Source: Streptomyces sp. SID3343 (lineage in GTDB: Bacteria > Actinomycetota > Actinomycetes > Streptomycetales > Streptomycetaceae). Taken from it: a stretch of 35,562 nucleotides of DNA. A program made the position numbers and the translations under genes. Location: positions 1 through 35,562 of the forward strand of contig NZ_WWJX01000773.1 of assembly GCF_009865215.1 (NCBI RefSeq), given 5' to 3'. Shown in pieces: positions 24,337-32,083 of the stretch. The notes under the pieces are model-generated. The model was not told the origin of the DNA. It was given only the letters and a program-made list of their open reading frames with translations, and did not search any database. Every line of letters begins with the position of its first letter. Within the stretch, counting starts at the first letter, position 1.

Positions 24337-25110
24337 TCAGCCGCCCAGATACGCGCTGTGCAGGTCGCCGGCGATCTCGTCCGGGGTGCCGACCTGAAGG
24401 ATCCGGCCACCGCTCATGACCGCGGCCAGGTCGGCGACGGCGAGTGCCGTACGCGCGAACTGCTCGACCAAGAGCACGGTGACACCGGTCTCGGCGATCT
24501 TCCCGACCACGCCGTACAGCTGGTCGACGACGAGGGGCGCCAGGCCCATCGACAGTTCGTCCAGCAAGATGATGGCCGGGTTGGTGGCGATCGCCCGGGC
24601 GACGGCCAGCATCTGCTGCTCGCCGCCCGACATCGTGCCCGCCGCCTGGGTCCGGCGTTCCTTGAGGCGGGGGAAGATCGGGAAGACCTTCTCCTCGATC
24701 TCCTTGCGGGAGACGCCTCGGTAGGTAGCCATCCACAGGTTCTCGGACACGGTGAGATTGGGGAAGACCCCTCGGCCTTCCGGAATGCTGCACAGGCCGA
24801 TCCGCGCGAGGTCCACGGGAGCGGCCCCGGTGACGCACCGTCCGGCGAGGTAGACGTCCCCGCCGGTGGGCTGGTGGAGCCCGGTGATCACCTTGAGCAT
24901 CGTGGTCTTGCCCGCGCCGTTGGGGCCGAGCACGGCCATCACACCGCCGGCGGGGACCGCGAGGTTGACCTTGTGCAGCACCTCGACCTGCTCGTATCCG
25001 GCACTGATGTTCCGGAGTTCGAGCAGCGGCGGAGCGGTGGGGGGCCCGGCAGGCCGGGTGTCGGTCGACGGGGCGCCGGCCGGCTGGGAGTCGGCCACAT
25101 TCAGGGTCAT
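24337..25110 (-). CDS. livF: Branched-chain amino-acid ABC transporter ATPase LivF
   Basis: 257 residues. A 28-residue Pro/Ala-rich N-terminus precedes a complete ABC domain: Walker A GPNGAGKT (62-69), Q-loop region IPEGRGVFPNLTVSENL, signature MSGGEQQMLAVARA, Walker B IILLDELSMGLAP, and the H-loop region with LLVEQFARTAL. The IPEGRGVFPNLTV segment and the short length are typical LivF. It pairs with LivG to energise uptake of branched-chain or other hydrophobic amino acids, or amides. ATG 25110 overlaps the LivG stop by four bases (ATGA). In Walker B the usual Glu is followed by Leu (DELSMGL), as is common in LivF. Confidence 0.92.
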   Translation of the reverse strand: MTLNVADSQPAGAPSTDTRPAGPPTAPPLLELRNISAGYEQVEVLHKVNLAVPAGGVMAVLGPNGAGKTTMLKVITGLHQPTGGDVYLAGRCVTGAAPVDLARIGLCSIPEGRGVFPNLTVSENLWMATYRGVSRKEIEEKVFPIFPRLKERRTQAAGTMSGGEQQMLAVARAIATNPAIILLDELSMGLAPLVVDQLYGVVGKIAETGVTVLLVEQFARTALAVADLAAVMSGGRILQVGTPDEIAGDLHSAYLGG

Positions 25111-25868
25111 ACGGTCTCCTGAAGGACTTCGTCGGCCTCCGCGGCGTCGGCGGTGCCGAGGTACGCGGCCTGCACGGCCGCGTTGGTGCGAATCTCGTCG
25201 CACGTACCGTTGGCGATTTTTTTGCCGAAGTCAAGCACGTGCAGTTCGTCGCACGTGGACATGACGAGATCCATGTCGTGCTCGACCAGCAGCACGGCCA
25301 CGCCGTCGCTCGCGATGTCACGCAGGAGCTGCCCGAAGCCGCGAGTCTCCTCGTCGTCCTGCCCCGAGGCCGGCTCGTCCAGCAGCAGGATCTTGGGTCG
25401 GGCCGCCAGGGACCGAGCCAGCTCCACCAACCGCCCTTGCCCGGTGGGGAGTTGGTCGGCGCGCACATGCGCGATCTCGGTCAGGTTCAACCGCAGGAGC
25501 AGCCGCGCCGAGGTGTCCTGCGGGGTCTCCTTGGTACCGCGGTTGAGTCTGCGGTACTGCGCGGCGGCGATCTGGATGTTCTCCCGTACCGTCAACGACC
25601 CGAAGAGTTCCAGGCGTTGGAAGGTACGGGCCATGCCCAGACGGGCTCGCCGGTAGGGCGCGAGCTTGCTGACGTCGCGCCCGTCCATGACCACGCGGCC
25701 CGCGTGCGGCGCCTGAAGTCCCGTGATGACGTTGAAGATCGTGGTCTTGCCCGCGCCGTTGGGCCCGATCAGACCGGTGACCTTGCCCTCGTGCGCCCAG
25801 ATGTTGACGTTGTTCAAGGCGGTGTGGCCGCCGAAGCGAACCGTGACGCCCTCGACCTCAAGCCCCAT
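25107..25868 (-). CDS. livG: Branched-chain amino-acid ABC transporter ATPase LivG
   Basis: 253 residues. Walker A is GPNGAGKT (35-42), followed by the LivG-typical GMARTFQRLELFGSLTVREN. The signature region reads LPTGQGRLVELARSL instead of LSGGQQR, and Walker B continues LLLDEPASGQDDEET. The H-loop is LLVEHDMDLVM. The signature departure is seen in several actinomycete Liv-type ATPases and may reflect a distinct subfamily rather than loss of function. The ATPase partners LivF and the fused permease. Its 5' end overlaps the permease 3' end by 11 bp, and its stop overlaps livF by four bases, so the three are tightly coupled. Confidence 0.92.
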   Translation of the reverse strand: MGLEVEGVTVRFGGHTALNNVNIWAHEGKVTGLIGPNGAGKTTIFNVITGLQAPHAGRVVMDGRDVSKLAPYRRARLGMARTFQRLELFGSLTVRENIQIAAAQYRRLNRGTKETPQDTSARLLLRLNLTEIAHVRADQLPTGQGRLVELARSLAARPKILLLDEPASGQDDEETRGFGQLLRDIASDGVAVLLVEHDMDLVMSTCDELHVLDFGKKIANGTCDEIRTNAAVQAAYLGTADAAEADEVLQETV

Positions 25869-28086
25869 GGCGCGCTCCAGGCTGGGTGGTTGACGATGCC
25901 TCGACCATCACGGCGGTCGGCAGCGACGGCAGGCTGATCAGCTTGTCGAGCGCGTCCAGGTCGGCCGGCTTGAACCGGCCGCCGTTGAGGCCCAGGCCCT
26001 CGGGCTGCTCGGACAGGCCCTCGGCCTTGGGCTCCTCGGCGTGCCAGGCCAGGATCATCGCCTCGATCTTGAGCGCCGCGGGGATCCCGATCACGGCGAG
26101 CAGGACACCGATGACGAACGGCCAGTTCGCGATCACGTCGGTGAAGCGCAGGACGACCAGCACGATCTGGACCACCACGCTCGCCGCGATCACGAACGGC
26201 CGCTTGAGGGCCGGCTCCCACTCGGGGCGAATCTTCGCGGCGATGAAGCCGTTCGGGTTCTTGCCGAGCGCGATGCCGTTGAGGCCGATCAGGATCATGG
26301 TGAGCTGGGTGTACTCGGGGAAGAGGTTCTTCATCAGCGGCGTGCCGATGAAGATGCCCGCGAACAGCGCGGCGCCCGGCGAGGTCAGGCCCGCGATGAC
26401 CATGAGCATCAGGATGGACAGACCCGCGGTGAAGTCGAAGCGGCTCGGCGGGACGCTGGTCAAGGCCCCGCTGTAGATGGCGCCGCCGACACCGGCCATC
26501 GCGCTCGACAGGGCGAACACGGTGAGCGTGGTCAGCTTGTGGTTCATGCCGATCGTCGCGCACGCGGCCGGGCTGTCCTTCATCGCCAGGAGCCTGCGGC
26601 CGAACTCGCCGCGCCGGATCCACACCACCACGAGCGAGGTGAGCGCGAAGAACACTCCGCCGAAGACGAAGTAGGCCTTGTGCGAGGAGATGTCGAAGCC
26701 GGGCCAGTCGAAGCGCTCGACCTGGAGCGTGCCGCTGTTGAACAGGTCGATCTCGGTGTCGCCCCACGTGAACTTGGGCAGCGTGAACACCCAGCGGTCC
26801 AGCGCGACGGCGAACGCCGCGGTGGCCAGGGCGAGATAGATCCCGGACAGGCGCAGCGCCGGCAGCGCGACGACGGCGCCGATGGCGCCGCAGATCAACG
26901 CGGCCCACAGGATGCCGAGCGGGTTGCCGCCCTGGCCCAGGTGCGCGACACAGATCGAGCCGATGCCGGCGAACCCGAGTTGGGCCAACGACATCTTTCC
27001 GGCGTAGCCCACGAGCGGGATCATCGACAGGCCGATGATGCCGATGCCCCACATCTGCGAACTCTGGTACAGGTCACCGGGAGCGAGCAGACGCGAGGTG
27101 ATGATCGCGCCGGCGATCACCACGCCGGAGAAGACCAGCGACCCGGTCCAGGTGGGCCGGTGCGCGATCTCGCGGGTGCGCGAGGACGCGTGGCCGCGCA
27201 GCTTGGCCTGCGGCAGCAACAGCAGTGCCACGAACAGGACCAGGACCGGCATCGTGACGTACAGCTCGGAGATGTACGGGGCCGCGGTCGGGAAGTGCTT
27301 GTCGGTCAGGTAGCCGTGCGCGTACTCGACGGTCAGGCCGATGATGACCGCTCCGCCGAACGTCCACGGCAGGTTCTTGAGCCGGCCGATCACCGCCGCC
27401 GCGTAGGCGTTGACGATCAGCAGGGTGAGCGGGAGCGGGGCCAGCGAGATCTTGGGCGCGATCAGGATGCCCGCGATCGCGGCGAGCGTGGTGCCGATCG
27501 CCCACGCGAGCATGCCGGGTACTTCCGGGCGCGAGCCGTTGAGCACCGCGAGGTTGCGGTCGTCCACGGTGGCGCGCATCGCGACGCCGGCCCGGGTCGA
27601 GCGCAGCAGGATCCACAGCAGGATCGCCACGATCAACGCCACGGCGAGGGTGATCAGGTCGTGGTACGCCACCCTGGTCCCGGCGAAACCGACCGCCTCG
27701 CCCGCGAAGAACATGTCGCTGCTGCGGTTGATCTTCGGGTCCCAGATCCACATGACCGAGGCCATCAGGCTGAGCAGCAGGGCGACGGTGACCATGAGTC
27801 TGGTCGTCTCGGACGTGCCTTCGAGCCTGCGCATGATGCCCAGGTGCAGGACCGCGCCGAACGCGGGTGCCAGGATGAACAACACCACGATCAGTGAGGC
27901 CCAGACCGGCCAACCCCAGTCGGTGTGCAACTGCCAGTACGAGAACGCGGCGAGCGCGCCGGTCGCACCATGGGCGAAGTTGAAGATGCCCGTGGTGGTG
28001 TAGGTCAGGGTCAGGCCACCGGCGGTGATGGCGTAGATGCCGCCGGTGACCAGGCCGCTGATGGTGAAGAGGATGAAGTCGTGCAC
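25858..28086 (-). CDS. Fused LivH-LivM permease of a branched-chain amino-acid ABC importer
   Basis: 742 residues from a GTG start (GGAGGG upstream). Residues 1 to about 290 are LivH-like (ISGLVTGGIYAITAGGLTLTYTTTGIFNFAHGATGALAAF, plus MRATVDDRNLAVLNG and LAPLPLTLLIVNAYAAAVIG). Residues about 310-620 are LivM-like (QSSQMWGIGIIGLSMIPLVGYAGKMSLAQLGFAGIG, then FGRRLLAMKDSPAACATIGMNH). Both EAA-like cytoplasmic loops that contact the ATPases are present. The C-terminus adds two further helices (FVIAASVVVQIVLVVL and FVIGVLLAVIGIPAAL) and a hydrophilic tail of about 80 residues. In most bacteria LivH and LivM are separate; one polypeptide forms the channel here. Expression follows the binding protein gene after a 140-bp gap with a hairpin. 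Confidence 0.93.
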   Translation of the reverse strand: MHDFILFTISGLVTGGIYAITAGGLTLTYTTTGIFNFAHGATGALAAFSYWQLHTDWGWPVWASLIVVLFILAPAFGAVLHLGIMRRLEGTSETTRLMVTVALLLSLMASVMWIWDPKINRSSDMFFAGEAVGFAGTRVAYHDLITLAVALIVAILLWILLRSTRAGVAMRATVDDRNLAVLNGSRPEVPGMLAWAIGTTLAAIAGILIAPKISLAPLPLTLLIVNAYAAAVIGRLKNLPWTFGGAVIIGLTVEYAHGYLTDKHFPTAAPYISELYVTMPVLVLFVALLLLPQAKLRGHASSRTREIAHRPTWTGSLVFSGVVIAGAIITSRLLAPGDLYQSSQMWGIGIIGLSMIPLVGYAGKMSLAQLGFAGIGSICVAHLGQGGNPLGILWAALICGAIGAVVALPALRLSGIYLALATAAFAVALDRWVFTLPKFTWGDTEIDLFNSGTLQVERFDWPGFDISSHKAYFVFGGVFFALTSLVVVWIRRGEFGRRLLAMKDSPAACATIGMNHKLTTLTVFALSSAMAGVGGAIYSGALTSVPPSRFDFTAGLSILMLMVIAGLTSPGAALFAGIFIGTPLMKNLFPEYTQLTMILIGLNGIALGKNPNGFIAAKIRPEWEPALKRPFVIAASVVVQIVLVVLRFTDVIANWPFVIGVLLAVIGIPAALKIEAMILAWHAEEPKAEGLSEQPEGLGLNGGRFKPADLDALDKLISLPSLPTAVMVEASSTTQPGARHGA

Positions 28087-28185
28087 GCGCCCTCCGTTCG
28101 GGCCGGGCCGTGTCGCGGGGCGATCGGTCTCGGAAAAGACTGGTGCGGCACGGCCGTTGACAGGTCGTCAGGGCCGCTGGGCGGC

Positions 28186-28216
28186 GCCCTCTCCGTCTGC
28201 GTGGGACGGAGAGGGC
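28186..28216 (-). terminator. Intercistronic hairpin between binding protein and permease genes
   Basis: GCCCTCTCCGTC (28186-28197) pairs exactly with GACGGAGAGGGC (28205-28216) around a 7-base loop. It lies 11 bp after the binding-protein stop and 100 bp before the permease GTG. It could partly terminate transcription or protect the upstream mRNA, giving more binding protein than permease, as is common in ABC importer operons. Confidence 0.7.
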
Positions 28217-28226
28217 GTCCCGGATG

Positions 28227-29987
28227 TCAGATGGTCGAACCGGTGCTGTCCCCGGTGCTGTCCCCGGTGGTGGAACCGTCGGTGGTGCCGGCGGTGGAGC
28301 CGTCCGTGCTGCCGTCGGTGGTACCGGCCGTCGAACCGTCCGTGGTGCCCGCGACGGAGCCGTCGGTGGTGCCCGCGACGGAACCGTCCGTGCTGCCGTC
28401 GGTGGTGCCGGCCGTCGAACCGTCGGTGGTACCCGCGGTCGAACCGTCGGTGGTGCCGGCGGTCGAGCCGCTGGTGTCGGCCGGCGGTGTGTCGGTCGAC
28501 GGGTCCGCGGGCGTTTCGGTCGACGGCGTTTCGGTCGAGGGCACGTCGGTGGAGGGTGTGTCGGCCGGCGGAGTCTGCGCCGGAGGCGCGCCCGCCGCGA
28601 CCTCCGCGACGTTCTTCGGGTCGCAGTTGAAGATGCCCTTGTTGGGCCTGGCGAGGCCCTCGTCGTAGATGAAGCCCTTGTTGGTCACCTTGACGACCGT
28701 GAAGCAGTCGTTGGCCCGCATGTTCGCGGCGTCGGTGATCGGACCGGGCGCGAACAGGCCGCCGGCGTCCCACATCGGACGCTTGCCCTTGGCCAGCACG
28801 CACTCGGTGCTCAGGTCCGTACCGCACTCCTTGACGGCGGTCGCGAACAGCAGCCACGAGTTCAGGCCCGACATGTGGAAGAACTCGAGGTCGTTCTTGG
28901 GCTTGGCCTTGTGCAGGATGTCCAACGCCTGCTTGGCGACCGGGTTCTTGTCGGCGAGCGACTGCGGGACGAACGTCGGGTAGATGTACGTCTCCGGCAT
29001 CTGCGTCTTCTTGGCCGTGTCGAGCGTGTAGCGGTTGTAGCCCGAGGTGTCGCTGATCATCACCTTGGGGTGCCAGCCGATCGCGTCCATCTCCTGGAAC
29101 ATCGACGTGGAGTTCACGGCGAGCCAGGTGGTGACGAGCATCTGCACGCCGTCGGCCTTCATCTTCTCGATGGAGGTACGGCCGGGAGGCGCCGTCGCGG
29201 CGACGTCCTCCTTGTAGACGATCTTGCCGCCGGCGGCCTCGACGCCCTTTTGGTAGCGCTGCATGACCGGGATGAGGTCGGGCACCGACTGGCCGAGCAG
29301 ACCGACGTGGTCCTTGACGTCGGGGTACTTGTCGAAGATGGCCTTGTAGGCGCCGGTGACCGTGGTGGTGGTCGGCAGACCGACCGCCAGGTCCTGAAGG
29401 GCGGCCTGTGCGGACGCCTCGGAGACGACGTAGGCCGGGAAGGCGCCCAGCTTGCAGTCCACCCGGGGCTTGACGCCCGCGGCGTCGAACGGGTTGCCGC
29501 CGCCGACCACCATGAAGTCGGTCTGGCACGCGTCGGTCATCGCCTTGCCGACGTCGAACAGACCGCCGTCGCGCTTGGTCAGCGCGATCTTGCGGCCGTT
29601 GATGCCGCCGAGTTCGTTGCACCACTTGGTGAAACCGTCGGCCATGTCGAAGAACTCTTGACCCAGGCCGGGCTGGAAGGTGTTCTGGGGATCGCCCATC
29701 ACCGAGACCTTGATCTCGGTGTCGCTGACGCCCTTGCCCTTCTTGGTGAGGGCTTGACCGTCACCCTTGCCGCAGACGCCCTTGAGGGTACCGAAGTCAC
29801 CTCCGCCACCTCCCGGCGTGGGGACCGAGTTGTTCGGCTGTTGCGGGTTCACGGCCTCTCCGGAACCCTTGGCGATCGCGTCGTCACCCGAGCGGCTACA
29901 GCCGACCGCCATGATGAGTGGCAAAGCCAGCACGCCGGCCGCCACTCGCCGGCGCATCCCATGCCGCCCGGCGGAAGTTGATGCCAT
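28227..29987 (-). CDS. Substrate-binding lipoprotein of a branched-chain amino-acid type ABC importer
   Basis: 586 residues. A lipoprotein signal peptide ends at the lipobox AVGC with Cys30. After a linker (NPQQPNNSVPTPGGGGGD) comes a periplasmic-binding type I fold of about 370 residues, with EIKVSVMGDPQNTFQPGLGQEFFDMADGFTKWCNELGGINGRKI at its start and ADGVQMLVTTWLAVNSTSMFQEMDAIGWHPKVMI later. The last 125 residues are low complexity: PPADTPSTDVPSTETP, then many copies of GSTAGTTD. Such a long Ser/Thr/Gly tail is unusual for this family and could be O-glycosylated or span the wall; that is inference. I chose ATG 29987 because of GGGAGGG just upstream; ATG 30002 and ATG 29957 are alternatives. 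The gene heads the transporter operon. Confidence 0.9.
   Translation of the reverse strand: MASTSAGRHGMRRRVAAGVLALPLIMAVGCSRSGDDAIAKGSGEAVNPQQPNNSVPTPGGGGGDFGTLKGVCGKGDGQALTKKGKGVSDTEIKVSVMGDPQNTFQPGLGQEFFDMADGFTKWCNELGGINGRKIALTKRDGGLFDVGKAMTDACQTDFMVVGGGNPFDAAGVKPRVDCKLGAFPAYVVSEASAQAALQDLAVGLPTTTTVTGAYKAIFDKYPDVKDHVGLLGQSVPDLIPVMQRYQKGVEAAGGKIVYKEDVAATAPPGRTSIEKMKADGVQMLVTTWLAVNSTSMFQEMDAIGWHPKVMISDTSGYNRYTLDTAKKTQMPETYIYPTFVPQSLADKNPVAKQALDILHKAKPKNDLEFFHMSGLNSWLLFATAVKECGTDLSTECVLAKGKRPMWDAGGLFAPGPITDAANMRANDCFTVVKVTNKGFIYDEGLARPNKGIFNCDPKNVAEVAAGAPPAQTPPADTPSTDVPSTETPSTETPADPSTDTPPADTSGSTAGTTDGSTAGTTDGSTAGTTDGSTDGSVAGTTDGSVAGTTDGSTAGTTDGSTDGSTAGTTDGSTTGDSTGDSTGSTI
28240..28470. repeat. 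24-bp in-frame tandem repeats (GSTAGTTD coding)
   Basis: Degenerate units such as GTGGTGCCGGCGGTGGAGCC and GTGGTGCCCGCGACGGAACC recur at 24-bp steps, with 12-bp insertions (GSTDGSVAG...). They encode the C-terminal tail of the binding lipoprotein. Length variation between strains is likely. Confidence 0.85.
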
Positions 29988-30427
29988 CAGCCCTCCCAGC
30001 ATTTCGTTTCCGCGGGCCGGGCCGAGGTGCCCGGTGCGCTCTCACGTTCTGCTTTCACTGCGCGCCTGCCGTCGTTCTTCGTCGTGTGCTTGCCCCGGCC
30101 CCGGGGTCCCGCCTGCGAGGCGTCCCTGCGACTGGATCTGACATGCCATCAGTCAATGGGCCATGAAGCAATGGCCGGGACCTTAACGGGGTGTTCCACA
30201 GGGTGCAAGGGTCACCGATCCGGCGAAAACCGCTGGCTGTGAGGCCGGCGACGGCGTTGAGTGGGGCGGAGCGCGTGACTACACACGTGTCACCATTTGG
30301 GCCGTCAGGATCGGAATTCTTCGGTTCCGTGATGGCACCGTTATGAGCGGTGCCGGACCCGGGATCGAGCGAGAAAGCGACACGGCGACACCCCTTCTCC
30401 ATAAAGCGACAAGGAGTCAGCGAACCG
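29988..30427. promoter_or_regulatory. Divergent promoter region of the transporter and SpeE-like genes
   Basis: 440 bp without a gene. It contains two dyads: GTGAC-N9-GTCAC (30275-30293) and GGCACCG-TTATGAG-CGGTGCC (30334-30354), the second about 75 bp upstream of the SpeE-like start. AT-richer islands near 30130-30190 and 30310-30350 are the likeliest promoter positions. No named operator is recognised. Confidence 0.4.
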
Positions 30428-31105
30428 ATGCACGCGATCGACACGACAACCGGTACGGACGAGATCGAGCGCGTCCCGGCCGCGGACGGCGAACTGGTCC
30501 TGCGACGTGCGGGTGAGCACTACGAGATCATCAGCAACGGGTGCTTTTTGATGGACACGCGGGCGGGTGAATCCGAACGGCTGCTCGTGCGTACCGCGTT
30601 CGCGGCGCTCGACGAACTGCCCTCGTTGCGAATCCTGGTCGGCGGCCTGGGCGTGGGATTCACGCTGCGCGAAGCGCTGACCGAACCGCGCGTCGAGCAC
30701 GTGTGCGTGGTCGAGCGCGAGGCGCACGTCGTGCGGTGGGGCCGCGGCCCGCTCGCGCGGTTCTCCGCGAACGCGCTGGACGACCCCCGCGTGAGCGTCG
30801 TCACATCCGACCTCGTCGCGTGGATCCGCTCCCCCGACACGACGCAGCGATTCCACGCACTGTGCCTGGACATCGACAACGGCCCGGACTGGACGGTGAC
30901 CGACGGCAACGCGTCGCTGTACGACGACGCCGGACTCGACGCCCTGCGCGCGCGGTTGCTGCCCGGCGGTGTGCTGACGGTATGGAGCGCGACCGCGAGT
31001 CCGGCCTTCGCGGACCGACTGCGGGGGCGGTTCGCACGGGTGACCGTGCATCAGGTGCCGGTACCGCGAGGGGAACCGGACGTGGTGTTCGTCGCGCGTA
31101 CATAG
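30428..31105 (+). CDS. Spermidine-synthase-like Rossmann methyltransferase-fold protein
   Basis: 225 residues. The glycine-rich nucleotide loop is RILVGGLGVGFTLREAL, with GGLGVG at 72-77, followed by an acidic strand end (VCVVEREAHVVRWGRGPLA). A later strand reads HALCLDIDNGPDW (Asp148, Asp150). True spermidine synthases have GGGDGG and a catalytic D-S-T motif; here the Asp of the first is replaced and DST is absent (DIDNGP). This subfamily is usually named spermidine synthase or spermine/spermidine-synthase domain protein in actinomycetes, but aminopropyl transfer is doubtful. It is more likely to bind decarboxylated or ordinary S-adenosylmethionine for another purpose. ATG 30428 follows AAGGAG at 30411-30416 (11-bp spacing). 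Confidence 0.75.
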   Translation: MHAIDTTTGTDEIERVPAADGELVLRRAGEHYEIISNGCFLMDTRAGESERLLVRTAFAALDELPSLRILVGGLGVGFTLREALTEPRVEHVCVVEREAHVVRWGRGPLARFSANALDDPRVSVVTSDLVAWIRSPDTTQRFHALCLDIDNGPDWTVTDGNASLYDDAGLDALRARLLPGGVLTVWSATASPAFADRLRGRFARVTVHQVPVPRGEPDVVFVART

Positions 31106-31441
31106 GGACGCGGGCGCGCGCGGGGCTGCCGGGCTGCCGTCGGGTTGCCGTCGGGCTGCCGTCGGGCTGCCGTCGGGCCGTTGCCGGCCGCTGCTCAAGC
31201 ACCGCCCGACCGCCGCCGCGACTGCGGCTCAGGCACCGGCCTACCGCTGTGCGACCGTCGCTTGACCACCGTCCGACCGCCGTCCCACCGCCGTCCGACC
31301 GTCGCTCAACCGCCGCCCGAGCACCGCTCAACCGCCGCCGACCTGCGCGAGAGATGTAACTGACACGACGTCAGATTAACTTGCATGTGTCATTCAACTG
31401 GTGCCAGCATGCGATGACGGCAGCGGGTCGAAAGGGTGGAC
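31106..31441. repeat. Simple-repeat-rich intergenic region upstream of the SnoaL-like gene
   Basis: 336 bp without a supported gene. Two blocks of minisatellite-like DNA are visible: GGGCTGCCGTC units repeated about five times at 31128-31178, and degenerate CCGACCGCCGTCC/CTCAACCGCCGCC units at about 31264-31340. The last 90 bp are AT-richer and carry the dyad described at 31358-31372. Confidence 0.75.
31358..31372. promoter_or_regulatory. TetR-type inverted repeat upstream of the SnoaL-MFS operon
   Basis: CTGAC-ACGAC-GTCAG has perfect 5-bp arms, set in an AT-richer stretch (GTAACTGAC...GTCAGATTAAC) about 70 bp upstream of the start. TetR-family operators often look like this next to efflux pump genes. 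The adjacent GATTAACTTGCATG may hold promoter elements. Confidence 0.5.
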
Positions 31442-32083
31442 ATGCACGACGACGAGGCGGATTCGCATGTTCTGCGCGATCGAGGTGACCGGCGCGATGA
31501 AGGTGACCCGCGTGATCGAGGTGCCCGTCGCGACCTGGGCGACCGTCGCGACCCAGGTGACCGTCGCGACCGAAGCGACTCGCACGATCGCGGCCACGTG
31601 CGCGATCACAGCCCCTTGCCCGACCGAAGCCTCGACCGAAGCCCCCTGCACGACCGAAGCGAGATACGCGACGTAGTGCAGACCTACGCGCACGGCGCGG
31701 ACCGTCGAAAGCCGGAGCTCGTCGCGTCGATGTTCACGCCCGAGGGCCGCCTGATCATCCACCGCGACCCCGGATCGACCGAGCCGCCGGCCGTACGCAC
31801 CGGTCGCACCGAGATCGCCAAGGCCCTGACCAGCCTCGAACGCTACCTGGCCACCACACATCTGATCGCCAATCAGCTCGTGTCGTTCGAGCCCGGCGGC
31901 GACCGCGCGAACGCCGAGACGTACTGCACCGCGCACCACATCTACGAGTCGAGCGGAGTACGGCGCGACCGGGTCATGTCGATCCGCTACCTCGACACCT
32001 TCGCGCGCACCGACGAGGGTTGGCGCATCGAAACCCGCACACTGCACTGTGACTGGGTCCAGGACCGGCCACTCACGGGATGA
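31442..32083 (+). CDS. SnoaL-like (NTF2 fold) protein with Arg/Asp-repeat N-terminus
   Basis: 213 residues. The C-terminal 140 residues form a SnoaL-like/NTF2-type cone: EIRDVVQTYAHGADRRKPELVASMFTPEGRLIIH, then TGRTEIAKAL, TTHLIANQLVSFE, ANAETYCTAHHIY, and RDRVMSIRYLDTFARTDEGWRIETRTLHCDW. Members are polyketide cyclases, isomerases or dehydratases, or plain ligand-binding folds. The first 70 residues are almost entirely Arg, Asp, Gly, His and Ser (DRGDRRDEGDPRDRG type), a mixed-charge low-complexity region not seen in ordinary SnoaL proteins. ATG 31442 has AAAGGG at a 5-bp spacing; GTG 31436 has none. The stop overlaps the MFS start (ATGA at 32080), coupling the two. Joint action on one small aromatic compound is inferred. 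Confidence 0.75.
   Translation: MHDDEADSHVLRDRGDRRDEGDPRDRGARRDLGDRRDPGDRRDRSDSHDRGHVRDHSPLPDRSLDRSPLHDRSEIRDVVQTYAHGADRRKPELVASMFTPEGRLIIHRDPGSTEPPAVRTGRTEIAKALTSLERYLATTHLIANQLVSFEPGGDRANAETYCTAHHIYESSGVRRDRVMSIRYLDTFARTDEGWRIETRTLHCDWVQDRPLTG
31480..31665. repeat. GCGACC-type minisatellite encoding the Arg/Asp stretch
   Basis: GACC/GCGACC/GATCG words recur throughout, for example CCCGTCGCGACCTGGGCGACC, then CGTCGCGACCCAGGTGACC, then CGTCGCGACCGAAGCGAC. All three forward frames are low complexity here (Arg/Asp, Val/Ala/Thr, or mixed), which points to DNA-level repeat expansion rather than selection on one peptide. Confidence 0.75.
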
